Shown here: positions 17,598 to 26,532 of the stretch, piece by piece
How the letters are laid out: the number at the start of each line of letters is the position of its first letter
Position numbering within the stretch: position 1 is the stretch's first letter
Origin: Acidobacteriota bacterium
GTDB lineage: Bacteria; Acidobacteriota; Blastocatellia; HR10
Direction: 5' to 3'
Assembly: GCA_030550025.1 (NCBI GenBank)
Contig: JAUQQC010000007.1
Coordinates: 95,198 to 159,197 of the forward strand
DNA: 64,000 bases
The notes under the pieces: model-generated
What the model saw: the letters and a program-made list of their open reading frames with translations, nothing else
The model's database searches: none
What the model was told of the DNA's origin: nothing
Position numbers and translations under genes: made by a program

Positions 17598-18887
17598 ATG
17601 GATGGTACTTATCAATCAGGATCGATCACCCGCCTAATTGGTCCATCGGCGGTTGATTATCCCCGACTTGAACTCACTCGGCGTTCATTTCTCAAAGGCT
17701 CAGCCTTAGGAGCCACCGGCTTGATGCTGACGTATGCCTCGCCGGCTCTGCTTCATGCCGAAACCGTTCCGGTGGCTCGATACGATGGGGTTGAGGACGT
17801 ATATCGCCAGAATCGGCAGTCGATTGTTGAGGGAAGAGTGATGGAGACGAGCGCGGAAACAATGACCTCATTTCGAGCGTTAGCGCTGCAGGTGACTTGC
17901 CATGCCGTCAATCAACTCCCCAACCGCGAGCAAGCGAGAGCGCGCATGCGCCAGACGTTGGAGCGTCTCCGACGCCTGATTCCAGCCAGCCTAGCCTGGG
18001 TCGGCCAGGATACTCGATTGGTAGTCCTTCCTGAGTATTTCCTGACGGGATTCCCCGTGGGTGAGACCATCGAAGAATGGGCCCAGAAAGCGTGCTTGGA
18101 ACCCGATGGTCCTGAGTATGAGATGTTGAGCCGGATCGCTGAGGAAAATAAGATCTTTCTGGCTGGTAATGCCTATGAGTTGGATGCTCATTTTCCAGGG
18201 TTGTATTTCCAAACGAGCTTCATCATTGACGGGACGGGTCGTGTCGTACTGCGTTATCGCCGACTCAACTCGATGTTCGCGCCAACGCCGCACGATGTCT
18301 GGGATCGCTACCTTGATATCTATGGTTTGGAGGGCGTCTTTCCTGTGGCACAGACGGAGATCGGACGGCTGGCAGCAGTGGCCTCCGAGGAGATCCTCTT
18401 CCCAGAGCTGACGCGCTGCCTAGCTATGCGCGGCGCGGAGATTATCGTCCATTCCTCGTCTGAAGCGGGTAGCCCCCGACCGACCCCTAAGGGGATCGCT
18501 AAGATCGCTCGAGCTATCGAGAATTCGGTCTATCTCGTTTCCGCTAACTCTGCTGGGATAGAGGGCAATAATATGCCCAGCCGCTCAACCGATGGTGGCT
18601 CCATGATCGTTGATTATCGCGGTCAGGTATTGGCGGAGGCCGGTCCGGGTGAAAGCCTCGTAGCACATGCTGAGATTGATCTGGCTGCCTTGCGCCGCTG
18701 GCGTCGCCGACCCGGGATGGACAATTTGCTCTCACGCCAACGCTTCGAGTTGTATGCCGAAAGTTATCGCCAGTTTCACTTTTATCCGGCCAACACGTTG
18801 CTCCATGGGATAACCGACCGAAGTCATTTCATCAAGACCCAGAGGGAAACTATCGAGAGATTGGTCCGGGAAGGGGTAATTTTATGA
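17598..18887 (+). CDS. Nitrilase-superfamily protein with a grafted Tat leader and no catalytic Cys
   Basis: Carbon-nitrogen hydrolase fold from about 'FRALALQVTCHAVNQ' onward. The Glu is in 'VVLPEYFLTGFP'; the Lys position reads 'LRYRRLNS' (Arg); the nucleophile position reads 'AVASEEILFPE', Ser where C-x-x-x-x-F-P-E is usual. So it may not hydrolyse nitriles or amides by the standard route. The N-terminus is a Tat leader ('LTRRSFLKGSALGATGLML') followed by 'HAETVPVARYDGVEDVYRQ', almost identical to the start of the molybdoenzyme at 23691. Start is uncertain: ATG 17598 gives the Tat form; ATG 17841 ('METSAETMTSF') gives a plain cytoplasmic nitrilase. Its stop overlaps the ATG of the aldehyde dehydrogenase by four bases. 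Confidence 0.75.
   Translation: MDGTYQSGSITRLIGPSAVDYPRLELTRRSFLKGSALGATGLMLTYASPALLHAETVPVARYDGVEDVYRQNRQSIVEGRVMETSAETMTSFRALALQVTCHAVNQLPNREQARARMRQTLERLRRLIPASLAWVGQDTRLVVLPEYFLTGFPVGETIEEWAQKACLEPDGPEYEMLSRIAEENKIFLAGNAYELDAHFPGLYFQTSFIIDGTGRVVLRYRRLNSMFAPTPHDVWDRYLDIYGLEGVFPVAQTEIGRLAAVASEEILFPELTRCLAMRGAEIIVHSSSEAGSPRPTPKGIAKIARAIENSVYLVSANSAGIEGNNMPSRSTDGGSMIVDYRGQVLAEAGPGESLVAHAEIDLAALRRWRRRPGMDNLLSRQRFELYAESYRQFHFYPANTLLHGITDRSHFIKTQRETIERLVREGVIL
17671..17812 (+). repeat. 142-bp segment duplicated from the molybdoenzyme 5' end
   Basis: Aligns without gaps to 23704-23845: 125 of 142 bases match. Only 2 of about 46 encoded residues differ (Thr/Lys and Asp/Arg). The matching part lacks the molybdoenzyme's own start codon and ribosome site. 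Confidence 0.85.
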
Positions 18888-20356
18888 GCGAACGGTTAGG
18901 TGTGCGCAATCCTAGGACGGGGCAGATCGATTATTGGATCACGCCACCGACGGCATCGGAGCTTGCCGACCTCTGTGCGCGATTGCGTCAGGGGCAACCC
19001 GGTTGGTGGCGGCTTGGGCTAGCGCAGCGCATCCAAGTCATGCAGCGGTGGAAAGAGATCGTGCTGGAGCATCGGGATGAGCTGATCGCCGCGCTGAGCA
19101 CCGATACCGGGCGGCTCAGGGAGTCCGTGATCGAAGTGGATTCAGTCCCGTTAATGATTGATTGGTGGTCAAGGGTAGCCCCAGAGGTCCTATCCACAGG
19201 TCAGGAGCAACTCACTTCCATCTCGTTCATTAGGATGAGAAGAGAGTTTGTCCCTTATCCCTTGGTGGGAGTCATTAGCCCCTGGAATGTTCCTCTAGCC
19301 CTGTCGCTCATTGATACGATTCCCGCACTCCTGGCCGGTTGTGCGGTGGTGGTCAAACCCAGCGAGGTGACGCCTCGGTTCATTCGACCGCTGACCCATA
19401 CCATTGAATTAGTGCCCGAGTTGCGCCAGGTATTGCAGTTTGTGGAAGGAGGGGGCGAAACCGGTGCTGCCTTGATCGAGTACATTGATCTGGTTTGTTT
19501 CACCGGTGGTGTGAAAACTGGTCGTCAGGTGGCTGAGGCGGCGGCTCGTCGCTTCATCCCGGCCTTTCTCGAGCTGGGCGGCAAAGACCCCGCCGTGGTG
19601 CTGGCCTCGGCCGACATCGAGTTGGCCACGTCGGCCATTCTGTGGGGAGCGACGAGCAATGCTGGGCAGAATTGCTTGGCGATTGAGCGCATTTACGTAG
19701 CCGAGTCCATCTTCGATCGGTTTGTCGAACAACTGGTAGACAAGGCGCAGCGCGTCCGGTTGGCTTATCCATCGTTCGAAGATGGCGAGCTTGGTCCGAT
19801 TATTGCCGAGCGGCAGGCGGCCATCATCCAAGAGCATTTGCAAGATGCCGTCCAGAAAGGTGCTATGGTTCACTGTGGTGGGACCATTGAACATCTTGGT
19901 GGGGGTCTGTGGTGTCGGCCTACAGTCCTGACCCACGTCAATCACTCGATGAAGGTGATGACTGAGGAAACCTTCGGTCCGCTGATGCCTGTTATGCCAT
20001 TCGCCACTGTAGAAGAAGCCATCCATCTGGCTAACGACACCATCTATGGACTCAGTGCCGCCGTCTTTGCTGGTTCTGAAGACGAAGCGCGAGCTGTGGC
20101 TGAGTCGTTGGACGCTGGTAGCATTAGTATCAATGATGCTGCACTGACAGCGGTCGTACGGGAAGCTGAAAAGAATTCATTCAAAGCCTCAGGCCTGGGT
20201 GGGTCACGCATGGGGCCATCGGCCATCAAACGATTTGTGCGGCAAAAAGCGCTCTTGATTAAGAAGGAACCGATCTCGGATCCGTGGTGGTTCGATGCGA
20301 TCAAAATCGGTAGCCAGTCGTCGGCAGCTGGTCTTCAACACTTGGTCACCAGTTGA
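18884..20356 (+). CDS. NAD(P)-dependent aldehyde dehydrogenase
   Basis: 490-residue aldehyde dehydrogenase of normal length. Motifs in order: 'VGVISPWNVPLAL' (oxyanion Asn), 'VVVKPSEVTPRF' (cofactor Lys), 'VCFTGGVKTGRQ', 'FLELGGKDPAVV' (general base Glu), 'SNAGQNCLAIERIYV' (catalytic Cys) and 'EETFGPLMPV'. It is cytoplasmic and oxidises an aldehyde to an acid. The start overlaps the nitrilase stop (ATGA), so the two are translationally coupled. An acyl-CoA ligase follows after a small gene, giving a plausible aldehyde to acid to CoA-thioester series. The C-terminal 'LQHLVTS' runs into an intergenic repeat word. Confidence 0.92.
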   Translation: MSERLGVRNPRTGQIDYWITPPTASELADLCARLRQGQPGWWRLGLAQRIQVMQRWKEIVLEHRDELIAALSTDTGRLRESVIEVDSVPLMIDWWSRVAPEVLSTGQEQLTSISFIRMRREFVPYPLVGVISPWNVPLALSLIDTIPALLAGCAVVVKPSEVTPRFIRPLTHTIELVPELRQVLQFVEGGGETGAALIEYIDLVCFTGGVKTGRQVAEAAARRFIPAFLELGGKDPAVVLASADIELATSAILWGATSNAGQNCLAIERIYVAESIFDRFVEQLVDKAQRVRLAYPSFEDGELGPIIAERQAAIIQEHLQDAVQKGAMVHCGGTIEHLGGGLWCRPTVLTHVNHSMKVMTEETFGPLMPVMPFATVEEAIHLANDTIYGLSAAVFAGSEDEARAVAESLDAGSISINDAALTAVVREAEKNSFKASGLGGSRMGPSAIKRFVRQKALLIKKEPISDPWWFDAIKIGSQSSAAGLQHLVTS

Positions 20357-20554
20357 TGACTGGTAACCAATTACTGAGCGCATTACGCGCTAAGAGTGAT
20401 GAAAAAATGACCATTCTACAAGCGGAAAGTCACTGCTGATTAGTTCAAAAGATGAACATCAAGGAGCACTCACTTCCGGCGGGCTCGGCCTTCGGCTCCA
20501 GCGAGCACGCTGGAGGCGTGCGCTCCTAAGAACTTTCACAGGAGGGATTGGCTT
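20357..20554. repeat. Intergenic repeat words
   Basis: Holds 'gactggtaaccaattactgag' and an inverted word pair, 'ggagcactcacttccgg' and 'ctggaggcgtgcgctccta', of a type that reappears near 28.96 kb ('ggagcgcacgcctccgac'). No gene. Confidence 0.5.
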
Positions 20555-21001
20555 ATGTCGCTACGCGATAAAATGCCATTGCTTGCCCGGCATGAGGGTG
20601 AATGGATCGGAACATACATTTACATAGATGCAGAGGGTAGGGTCTTGGATCGTCACGCCTCCCATTTAATCTGTCGCTTCCCCGAGGAAGATCCGAATTC
20701 TTATCATCAGACGAATCGTTATACTTGGGACGATGGTCGGACGGAGGAGTACCAATTCCCGGCCACCTATCGTGATGGTAAGATCTGGTTTGATACCGAA
20801 CGTATCAAAGGATATGCCTGGGAAGTCGATGACAAGACGATCGTCCTGACCTGGTATTACCGGCACGAGCCGGAGAAATATCTCTATGAGATGATCCAGC
20901 TCAGTCCGGATGGCCAGCATCGAGCCCGCACTTGGCATTGGTTCGATGAAAAGGGTGAACTCTACAAGCGTACGATCATCAAGGAGAGACGGAAAAGTTG
21001 A
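20555..21001 (+). CDS. DUF3598-like small protein
   Basis: 148-residue cytoplasmic protein behind an AGGAGGG ribosome site. It shares a pattern with the gene at 41542-41988: 'GEWIGTYIYIDAEG' against 'GVWEGIYTHLTPEG', a 'DRHASH / DQHASR' motif, 'Y-x-W-[DP]-D-G-R', and a terminal 'KRTIIKERR / KVTIIVERR'. This looks like the lipocalin-type DUF3598 group, but I recall that family only loosely. It lies between aldehyde dehydrogenase and acyl-CoA ligase genes, so it may bind or rearrange a pathway intermediate. No reaction is assigned. Confidence 0.6.
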   Translation: MSLRDKMPLLARHEGEWIGTYIYIDAEGRVLDRHASHLICRFPEEDPNSYHQTNRYTWDDGRTEEYQFPATYRDGKIWFDTERIKGYAWEVDDKTIVLTWYYRHEPEKYLYEMIQLSPDGQHRARTWHWFDEKGELYKRTIIKERRKS

Positions 21002-21017
21002 GCGACGGAAAAATTGA

Positions 21018-21083
21018 CAGTGGCCAGTGATCCGTGTTTATTCATTACCGAATCACTGGTCACTGATAATTGATCACTGTTAG
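21018..21083. repeat. Intergenic repeat-word cluster
   Basis: 'acagtggccagtgatccgtg' and 'aatcactggtcactgataa' directly before the acyl-CoA ligase. The words reach the ligase start region, which is why I reject the TTG at 21070 as start. Confidence 0.6.
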
Positions 21084-21087
21084 GCAG

Positions 21088-22671
21088 ATGTTTGGGGATC
21101 TTCGGCATTTTGGTGATCTACTCTATCGCAACGCCCGATACCACGGACGGCGGGTTGGCATCGTCTATGGCGACGTGCGCCTGACCTGGCAGCAGGTTAA
21201 CGCGCGCGCCAATCGGTTGGCCTCGGCGCTAGTCCGGCGCGGCGTGCGGCAGGGCGACCGTGTGGCCATTTTGAGCCGTAATTGTCACGAGTACGTGGAG
21301 TTACTCTTCGGCTTGGCCAAAATCGGCGTCATCAGCGTGCCGATCAATTATCGCCTGGCCGAACCGGAAGTCGAGTTCATCGTGAACGACTCTGGCGCGG
21401 TGGTTCTGGTGGCTGGACCGGAGTACGTAACCGTAGCCGAGCGAATTGCCTCGCGCTCGACAATGGTCAAGGAGCTTGTTGCTTTAGGTCCAGATGCTCC
21501 GGCCGTCAGCTTGGCCTATGATGCGTTGATCGAACAGGGGAGCGAGGCCGAGCCGGAGCCCGAGCGTCCCATCGCGCCAGATGACTTGCTGCTGTTGCTT
21601 TACACCAGCGGGACGACCGGCTTTCCCAAGGGCGTCATGTACACACATTATCGCACCTTGGTCGGGATGCTCATCCATGTATTGGCCATCGGTAGCCACT
21701 CTAGTCATCGCGTTATGCTCCCGTCGCCGCTGTATTCGGCAGCAGGCATCGCCGGGATCTTTTGCGCCGTTTATGTGGGCAGCTACACTGTTGTGATCAA
21801 CTTTGAGCCGAAGCGGGCATTGGAGACGATTCAAAGGGAGCGCATCACCTTCACCAATCTGGTGCCCACGACAATTCAAATGCTGGTCACACGGGAGGAT
21901 ATCAATCGCTACGATCTGTCCAGTCTGAAGGTGCTGCTCTACGGTGGCGCGCCGATGCCGGAACCGGTCTTGCGTCGAGCCGCGCAAGTGTTTCACTGCG
22001 ACTTTCGTCAGACTTATGCTACGTCTGAAACCGGTTGTTCGGGGACAGTGTTGGAGCCCCACGAGCACCGACTGGCGCTTGAGCAAGCGCAATGGAGCAA
22101 GTTGTTGTCGTCCTGCGGGCGGCCTCAAGTGGGGGTGGCCGTGCGGGTGGTCAATGCGCAGGGTCAGGATGTGGCTCCTGGTGAAGTTGGTGAAGTCGCC
22201 ATCTGCTGCGAGGGCAACATGGTCGGCTATTGGAACAATCCCCAAGCCACGGCGGAAGTGCTGCGCGACGGCTGGGTGTATACCGGCGATCTGGCTACCA
22301 TGGACGAGGACGGCTATGTGTACCTGGTCGACCGGAAACACGACATGATCGTCAGCGGTGCGCTCAATGTCTATCCGTCAGAGGTGGAGCGTGTCCTGTA
22401 TCAACATCCGGCGGTGCACGAGTGTGCGGTCATCGGCGTGCCGCACGAAATTTGGGGAGAAGCTGTCAAGGCTGTGGTGGTGGTCAAAGAAGGCATGACG
22501 GTATCCGAGTCTGAGCTCATTGCGTTTTGCAAACAGCGATTAGCCGGATTTAAGTGTCCCAAGTCGGTCGATTTCGTTGACCGGTTGCCGCGCAACCCGA
22601 CCGGCAAAGTGCTCCGGCGAGTCTTGCGCGAGGCCTACAAGAATCAGCGACCGGCAACCAGTGATCAATGA
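21088..22671 (+). CDS. AMP-forming acyl-CoA synthetase
   Basis: 527-residue ANL-superfamily acid-CoA ligase. Signatures: 'LLLYTSGTTGFPKGVMYTH' (ATP loop), 'RQTYATSETG' (A5), 'YTGDLATMDEDGYVYLVDR' (A7/A8 hinge) and 'LPRNPTGKVLRRVL' with the catalytic Lys (A10). Start ATG 21088 ('MFGDLRHFGDLLYRNARYHG') is chosen because upstream bases are repeat words. It activates a carboxylic acid, probably the aldehyde dehydrogenase product, with ATP and CoA; the acid cannot be identified. The last residues 'NQRPATSDQ' are written in the intergenic repeat word, which also supplies the TGA stop. Confidence 0.9.
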   Translation: MFGDLRHFGDLLYRNARYHGRRVGIVYGDVRLTWQQVNARANRLASALVRRGVRQGDRVAILSRNCHEYVELLFGLAKIGVISVPINYRLAEPEVEFIVNDSGAVVLVAGPEYVTVAERIASRSTMVKELVALGPDAPAVSLAYDALIEQGSEAEPEPERPIAPDDLLLLLYTSGTTGFPKGVMYTHYRTLVGMLIHVLAIGSHSSHRVMLPSPLYSAAGIAGIFCAVYVGSYTVVINFEPKRALETIQRERITFTNLVPTTIQMLVTREDINRYDLSSLKVLLYGGAPMPEPVLRRAAQVFHCDFRQTYATSETGCSGTVLEPHEHRLALEQAQWSKLLSSCGRPQVGVAVRVVNAQGQDVAPGEVGEVAICCEGNMVGYWNNPQATAEVLRDGWVYTGDLATMDEDGYVYLVDRKHDMIVSGALNVYPSEVERVLYQHPAVHECAVIGVPHEIWGEAVKAVVVVKEGMTVSESELIAFCKQRLAGFKCPKSVDFVDRLPRNPTGKVLRRVLREAYKNQRPATSDQ

Positions 22672-22725
22672 TTGGTGATAACGTATTTGAACTGCAGTGA
22701 ACTTTCATACTGTGGGTGATAGATC

Positions 22726-23568
22726 ATGATCATTGACATTGTCGTTAACTTGTGGACGCCAGAAGTCACGCGGAATTACCCGGCAAAATTAGACCCCTTT
22801 TGGAAATGGATTAAAATCTACGAGGAAACTAAGGCAGGTATTCCGATTGAGGAACAAATACGCCGTATGGACGAGGCGGGCATTGATCGCGGGTTGCTAG
22901 TGGCGACCACAGGCGGCAAGCCCGGTTCCGATGAGTTCTTCGAGAAACCCTACACGCTCATCCAGAAGGTCATCGAGCAGTATCCCAAACGATTCAAAGG
23001 GATCATTGGCGTCAACCCTTATCAAATCATGCCGTGGTTGAAAAAGCTCGAGCACGCAGTGCGCGAGTTGGGATTTGTTGGGGCTCACGTCTATCCGCAT
23101 TGGTACGGCGCGCCGCCAGATGATCGAGCCTACTATCCGTTCTACGCGAAGTGTGCTGAGTTGGGCGTGCCGATTGAGATCCAGGTGGGACATTCGGCTC
23201 AACAGTTCTTGCCCACCGTCGCACGCCCGATGACATTGGATCGCGTGGCTATTGATTTCCCGGAATTAAAGATCATCGGCATCCACATCGGTTATCCCTG
23301 GACGGAGGAGATGATTGCTGTGGCTTGGAAGCATCCCAATGTTTTCATCGGGACTGATGCCCATGCTCCAAAGTATTGGGACCAGTCATTGATCCGCTTC
23401 ATCAATGGCCGTGGACAGGATAAGGTGTTATTTGGTACCGATTGGCCAGTGATTGATTTTGCTCGCGCCGTCAAGGAAATCGAGGCCCTGGAATTGAAAG
23501 AGACGGCAAAGAGGAAGTTACTGATGGAGAATGCCGTCCGGGTTTTCAATCTCGAGAAATGGGTGTGA
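22726..23568 (+). CDS. Amidohydrolase_2 family protein (ACMSD/resorcylate-decarboxylase-like fold)
   Basis: 280-residue TIM-barrel metal-dependent hydrolase or decarboxylase family member. Later ligand positions are visible: 'GAHVYPHWYG', 'IQVGHSAQQ', 'IGIHIGYPW' and 'LFGTDWPV' with the conserved Asp. The N-terminal strand reads 'IIDIVVNLWTPE', so the HxH or ExH motif typical of the family is absent. The metal site is then incomplete, or this branch works differently. It lies immediately upstream of the molybdoenzyme gene. Decarboxylation or hydrolysis of a ring-derived acid is possible. Confidence 0.75.
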   Translation: MIIDIVVNLWTPEVTRNYPAKLDPFWKWIKIYEETKAGIPIEEQIRRMDEAGIDRGLLVATTGGKPGSDEFFEKPYTLIQKVIEQYPKRFKGIIGVNPYQIMPWLKKLEHAVRELGFVGAHVYPHWYGAPPDDRAYYPFYAKCAELGVPIEIQVGHSAQQFLPTVARPMTLDRVAIDFPELKIIGIHIGYPWTEEMIAVAWKHPNVFIGTDAHAPKYWDQSLIRFINGRGQDKVLFGTDWPVIDFARAVKEIEALELKETAKRKLLMENAVRVFNLEKWV

Positions 23569-23690
23569 CATCAGGGGCGGATGGTGAACGGTGAACGAGG
23601 TTGACCGTAAGGTGCCTCTGCGCTATTCCCACGCCCAGTTGGGCGCTATGGATGAACGCTGGATGTTGACCACCAACCGAGGAGGATCCC

Positions 23691-26426
23691 ATGAAAGGTC
23701 CTAAACTCACTCGACGCTCATTTCTCAAAGGCTCAGCCTTGGGAGCCACCGGCTTAATGCTGAAGTATGCTTCGCCAGCTCTGCTTCATGCTGAGACCGT
23801 TCCAGTGGCTCGGTATAGAGGGGTCGAGGACGTGTATCGCCAGAAATGGACTTGGGATAAGGTGGTGCGGGGGACGCACGGGACCAATTGCGCCGGGGCC
23901 TGTGCCTTCAATGTCTACGTCAAAAACGGCATTGTCTGGCGCGAGGAGCAACAGGCCGAATATGAAGCCTCTGGCGATGCCCCCGACTACAACCCGCGCG
24001 GTTGCCAAAAGGGCTTGTGCCACTCGTCCTATATGTATGGGAAGCAGCGCATCCTCTATCCGATGAAGCGGGTGGGGCGACGTGGCGAAGGGAAGTGGCA
24101 GCGCATCAGTTGGGAGCAAGCCTGTCGGGAGATTGCCGATCGGTTCATTGATATATCGGTCAAGTACGGACCTGACGCCATCGGCATGGGTAGCGGCACC
24201 CAGATGGTCATCAAGTTTGGAACATTGGCAGCCTTCTTGCGGTTCGCAGCGATTACCGGCATTTCTGTGCCCGAGTATTACTCGGGCGTGGGCGACCTGC
24301 CGACGGGCGCTTACATGACCTTAGGGACGCCGACAGTGGGCGATACGATCGCGGCCGTCTTCAAGTCCAAATACATTCTGATCTGGGCAGCGAATCCGGC
24401 TGTCTCCCGGATACCCGACGCCCACTTCTTCTGGGAAGCCAAGTATAACGGCGCGAAGGTCGTCGCCATCTGTCCGGAATTCAACGCTACAGCCATGCAC
24501 GCTACCCATTGGCTTAATCCCCGGCCAGGCACGGACTTAGCGTTGGTCCTGGCTATGATTCATACGGTCATCGAGGACAAATCCTACGATCGTGAGTATA
24601 TCATCGAACAGACCGATTTGCCCTTCTTAGTGCGGACCGATACCCACCGCTTCCTTCGAGAGAGCGATTTTCTGCAGGACGGCCAGGTCGAGGTCTTTTA
24701 TGTGTGGGATCAGCGAACGGGGCAGCCCGTCAAAGCTCCGACCACCACATTGCGACTGGGCGACCTCCAGCCAAGCTTGGAAGGCCGATGGAAAGTTCAA
24801 ACGCGGGACGGCCTCGTTGAGGTGACGACCGTCTTCGAGTTGGTGAAGCGCAAGATGGCCGATTACAGCCCAGAGTGGGCATCTGGTGTGACTGGACTTC
24901 ATCCCCAAGTCATTCGGCAGATCGCGCGTGAATTTGCCGCCACTAAGCCAGCCATGATTTACACGGGGTATCAGGCCTGTAAGTGGCTTCATGGTGACCT
25001 GATTCACCGAGCCATGCTTTTGCTTCTGTCACTGACGGGCAATATTGGCCCCGAGGGGAGTGGACTACAAATTCTCAATTCTGTCCGGGCTGATGGTCTC
25101 TTTGCTTTTGCCTTTGCCGGAATTGATCCCACCCTTCGCATGGTTTCGGGCACTACCTGGGATTATGAAAAAGGTAACATGAAACAGCTCAACGAGCAGG
25201 TTTATGGGAAGGACCTAGCCCAGGTGATAGATACTCACTACCAGACGAGCATTCGCCAGGGGTGGTTTCCTTCCTACGCCAAGCAGGGTTGGAAGATGGG
25301 CATCTTCGCCGGCAATGGCAGTCCCGGCTGGGTGGCTTCAGCTAAGCAGTGGAGGGAAGAGGCGTTTGACAAGTTGGAGACTATAGTCGTGATGGCACCT
25401 GACATGGGCTTTGCTGCCCATCATGCTGATTATGTGCTACCCATTGCCCACCACTACGAACGGGTGGATATAATGTTCCATGCACGGCTTCCCTACATCC
25501 AGGTGCTGGATGCGGCTGTGCCACCATTGGGAGAGGCGGTGGATGATTGGACGGCGATGTATAGACTTCTGGCTGCCATCAGCAAGCGAGCCAAGCAGCG
25601 CGGCATCAAGCCCATTGAGGATGTCGTTGACGGTCGCACCGTCAAGCGCGATTTCACGAAGTACTTGGATCTGTACACCATGAACGGTCAGATCAAGGGC
25701 ATCCGGGATGTCATCCAGTTTGTGCTGGACCGGACTCCGGGCGTGCCCAAAGTCACGGTTGAGGAGCTGGCGGCCCGGGGTATAGTGCGCGTCAAGGGTT
25801 CTGACTCGACGATGTGGGGTTCGCCTGAGTCACCCTATCACACAGATATCACTGACAGCGTGGTGCACAAGCGACCATACAAGACGATGACTGGTCGGCA
25901 GCAATTCTACTTTGACCACGACTGGTTCATTCAATTCGATGAAACGCTGCCTACCTATAAAGAGCCCTTGCGGCTGGAGCGATATCCACTCCGGTTCATC
26001 ATGGGCCATGCTCGACATGGAGTTCACACCATGTGGCGGGATCATCCGTTGTTGCTGCAATTGCAGCGCGGCGAGCCCGACGTGTATGTGAGCGCCGAGG
26101 ATGCGGCTCAGCGAGGCGTCCGGGATGGGGATCTGGTGCGGGTCTTTAGCCCAGCCGGTGAGTTCATTGCCCAAGCCCACATTAGTCATGGTGTTCAGCC
26201 GGGCATGGTCTTTATGTATCATGGCTGGGACCCTATGATGTTTCCAACTCGCCATAACTTTTCCTCCGTTATCTGCAGCGGCGGTTTAATCAAACCGACC
26301 TCGGTGGTCGGTGGGTACGGCCACCTAGGGCATCGCTTACTACAGTTTGCGCCTAACCAAACCTATCGGGACTTCACCGTAGATTTTGAGCGGTATCAAC
26401 CCGTTACCCCACAGGTGAGTCGGTAA
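23691..26426 (+). CDS. Type II DMSO-reductase-family molybdoenzyme, catalytic alpha subunit (Tat-exported)
   Basis: 911 residues behind a strong GAGGAGGA site. The Tat leader 'TRRSFLKGSALGATG' ends near 'HAETV'. The FS0 cluster motif reads His-x3-Cys-x3-Cys ('THGTNCAGACAF') with a later 'CQKGLC'; first-position His is typical of type II enzymes (ethylbenzene, dimethylsulfide, selenate and (per)chlorate groups, NarG). A candidate Asp ligand to Mo is in 'YSGVGDLPTGAY'. Also typical are 'REYIIEQTDLPFLVR', 'MYHGWDPMMF' and 'GGYGHLGH'. The enzyme binds bis-MGD and probably works in the periplasm with the iron-sulfur subunit at 27301. The surrounding dehydrogenase and ligase genes favour anaerobic hydroxylation of an organic substrate over anion reduction, but this is inference. 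Confidence 0.9.
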   Translation: MKGPKLTRRSFLKGSALGATGLMLKYASPALLHAETVPVARYRGVEDVYRQKWTWDKVVRGTHGTNCAGACAFNVYVKNGIVWREEQQAEYEASGDAPDYNPRGCQKGLCHSSYMYGKQRILYPMKRVGRRGEGKWQRISWEQACREIADRFIDISVKYGPDAIGMGSGTQMVIKFGTLAAFLRFAAITGISVPEYYSGVGDLPTGAYMTLGTPTVGDTIAAVFKSKYILIWAANPAVSRIPDAHFFWEAKYNGAKVVAICPEFNATAMHATHWLNPRPGTDLALVLAMIHTVIEDKSYDREYIIEQTDLPFLVRTDTHRFLRESDFLQDGQVEVFYVWDQRTGQPVKAPTTTLRLGDLQPSLEGRWKVQTRDGLVEVTTVFELVKRKMADYSPEWASGVTGLHPQVIRQIAREFAATKPAMIYTGYQACKWLHGDLIHRAMLLLLSLTGNIGPEGSGLQILNSVRADGLFAFAFAGIDPTLRMVSGTTWDYEKGNMKQLNEQVYGKDLAQVIDTHYQTSIRQGWFPSYAKQGWKMGIFAGNGSPGWVASAKQWREEAFDKLETIVVMAPDMGFAAHHADYVLPIAHHYERVDIMFHARLPYIQVLDAAVPPLGEAVDDWTAMYRLLAAISKRAKQRGIKPIEDVVDGRTVKRDFTKYLDLYTMNGQIKGIRDVIQFVLDRTPGVPKVTVEELAARGIVRVKGSDSTMWGSPESPYHTDITDSVVHKRPYKTMTGRQQFYFDHDWFIQFDETLPTYKEPLRLERYPLRFIMGHARHGVHTMWRDHPLLLQLQRGEPDVYVSAEDAAQRGVRDGDLVRVFSPAGEFIAQAHISHGVQPGMVFMYHGWDPMMFPTRHNFSSVICSGGLIKPTSVVGGYGHLGHRLLQFAPNQTYRDFTVDFERYQPVTPQVSR

Positions 26427-26525
26427 TCCGTGATCCGTAGGCAGAGATCAGTTAACAGTGAGGCAAGGATCCATGATGGGACTCTTGATCGCTGACTATT
26501 GATTACCGGTGACGTATCACTGGCC
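26427..26525. repeat. Intergenic repeat-word cluster
   Basis: 'ccgtgatccgtaggcagag', 'gatcagttaacagtgag', 'gatcgctgactattgattac' and 'ggtgacgtatcactggcc' between the alpha-subunit stop and the chaperone. Confidence 0.6.
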
Positions 26526-26532
26526 GAGAATC

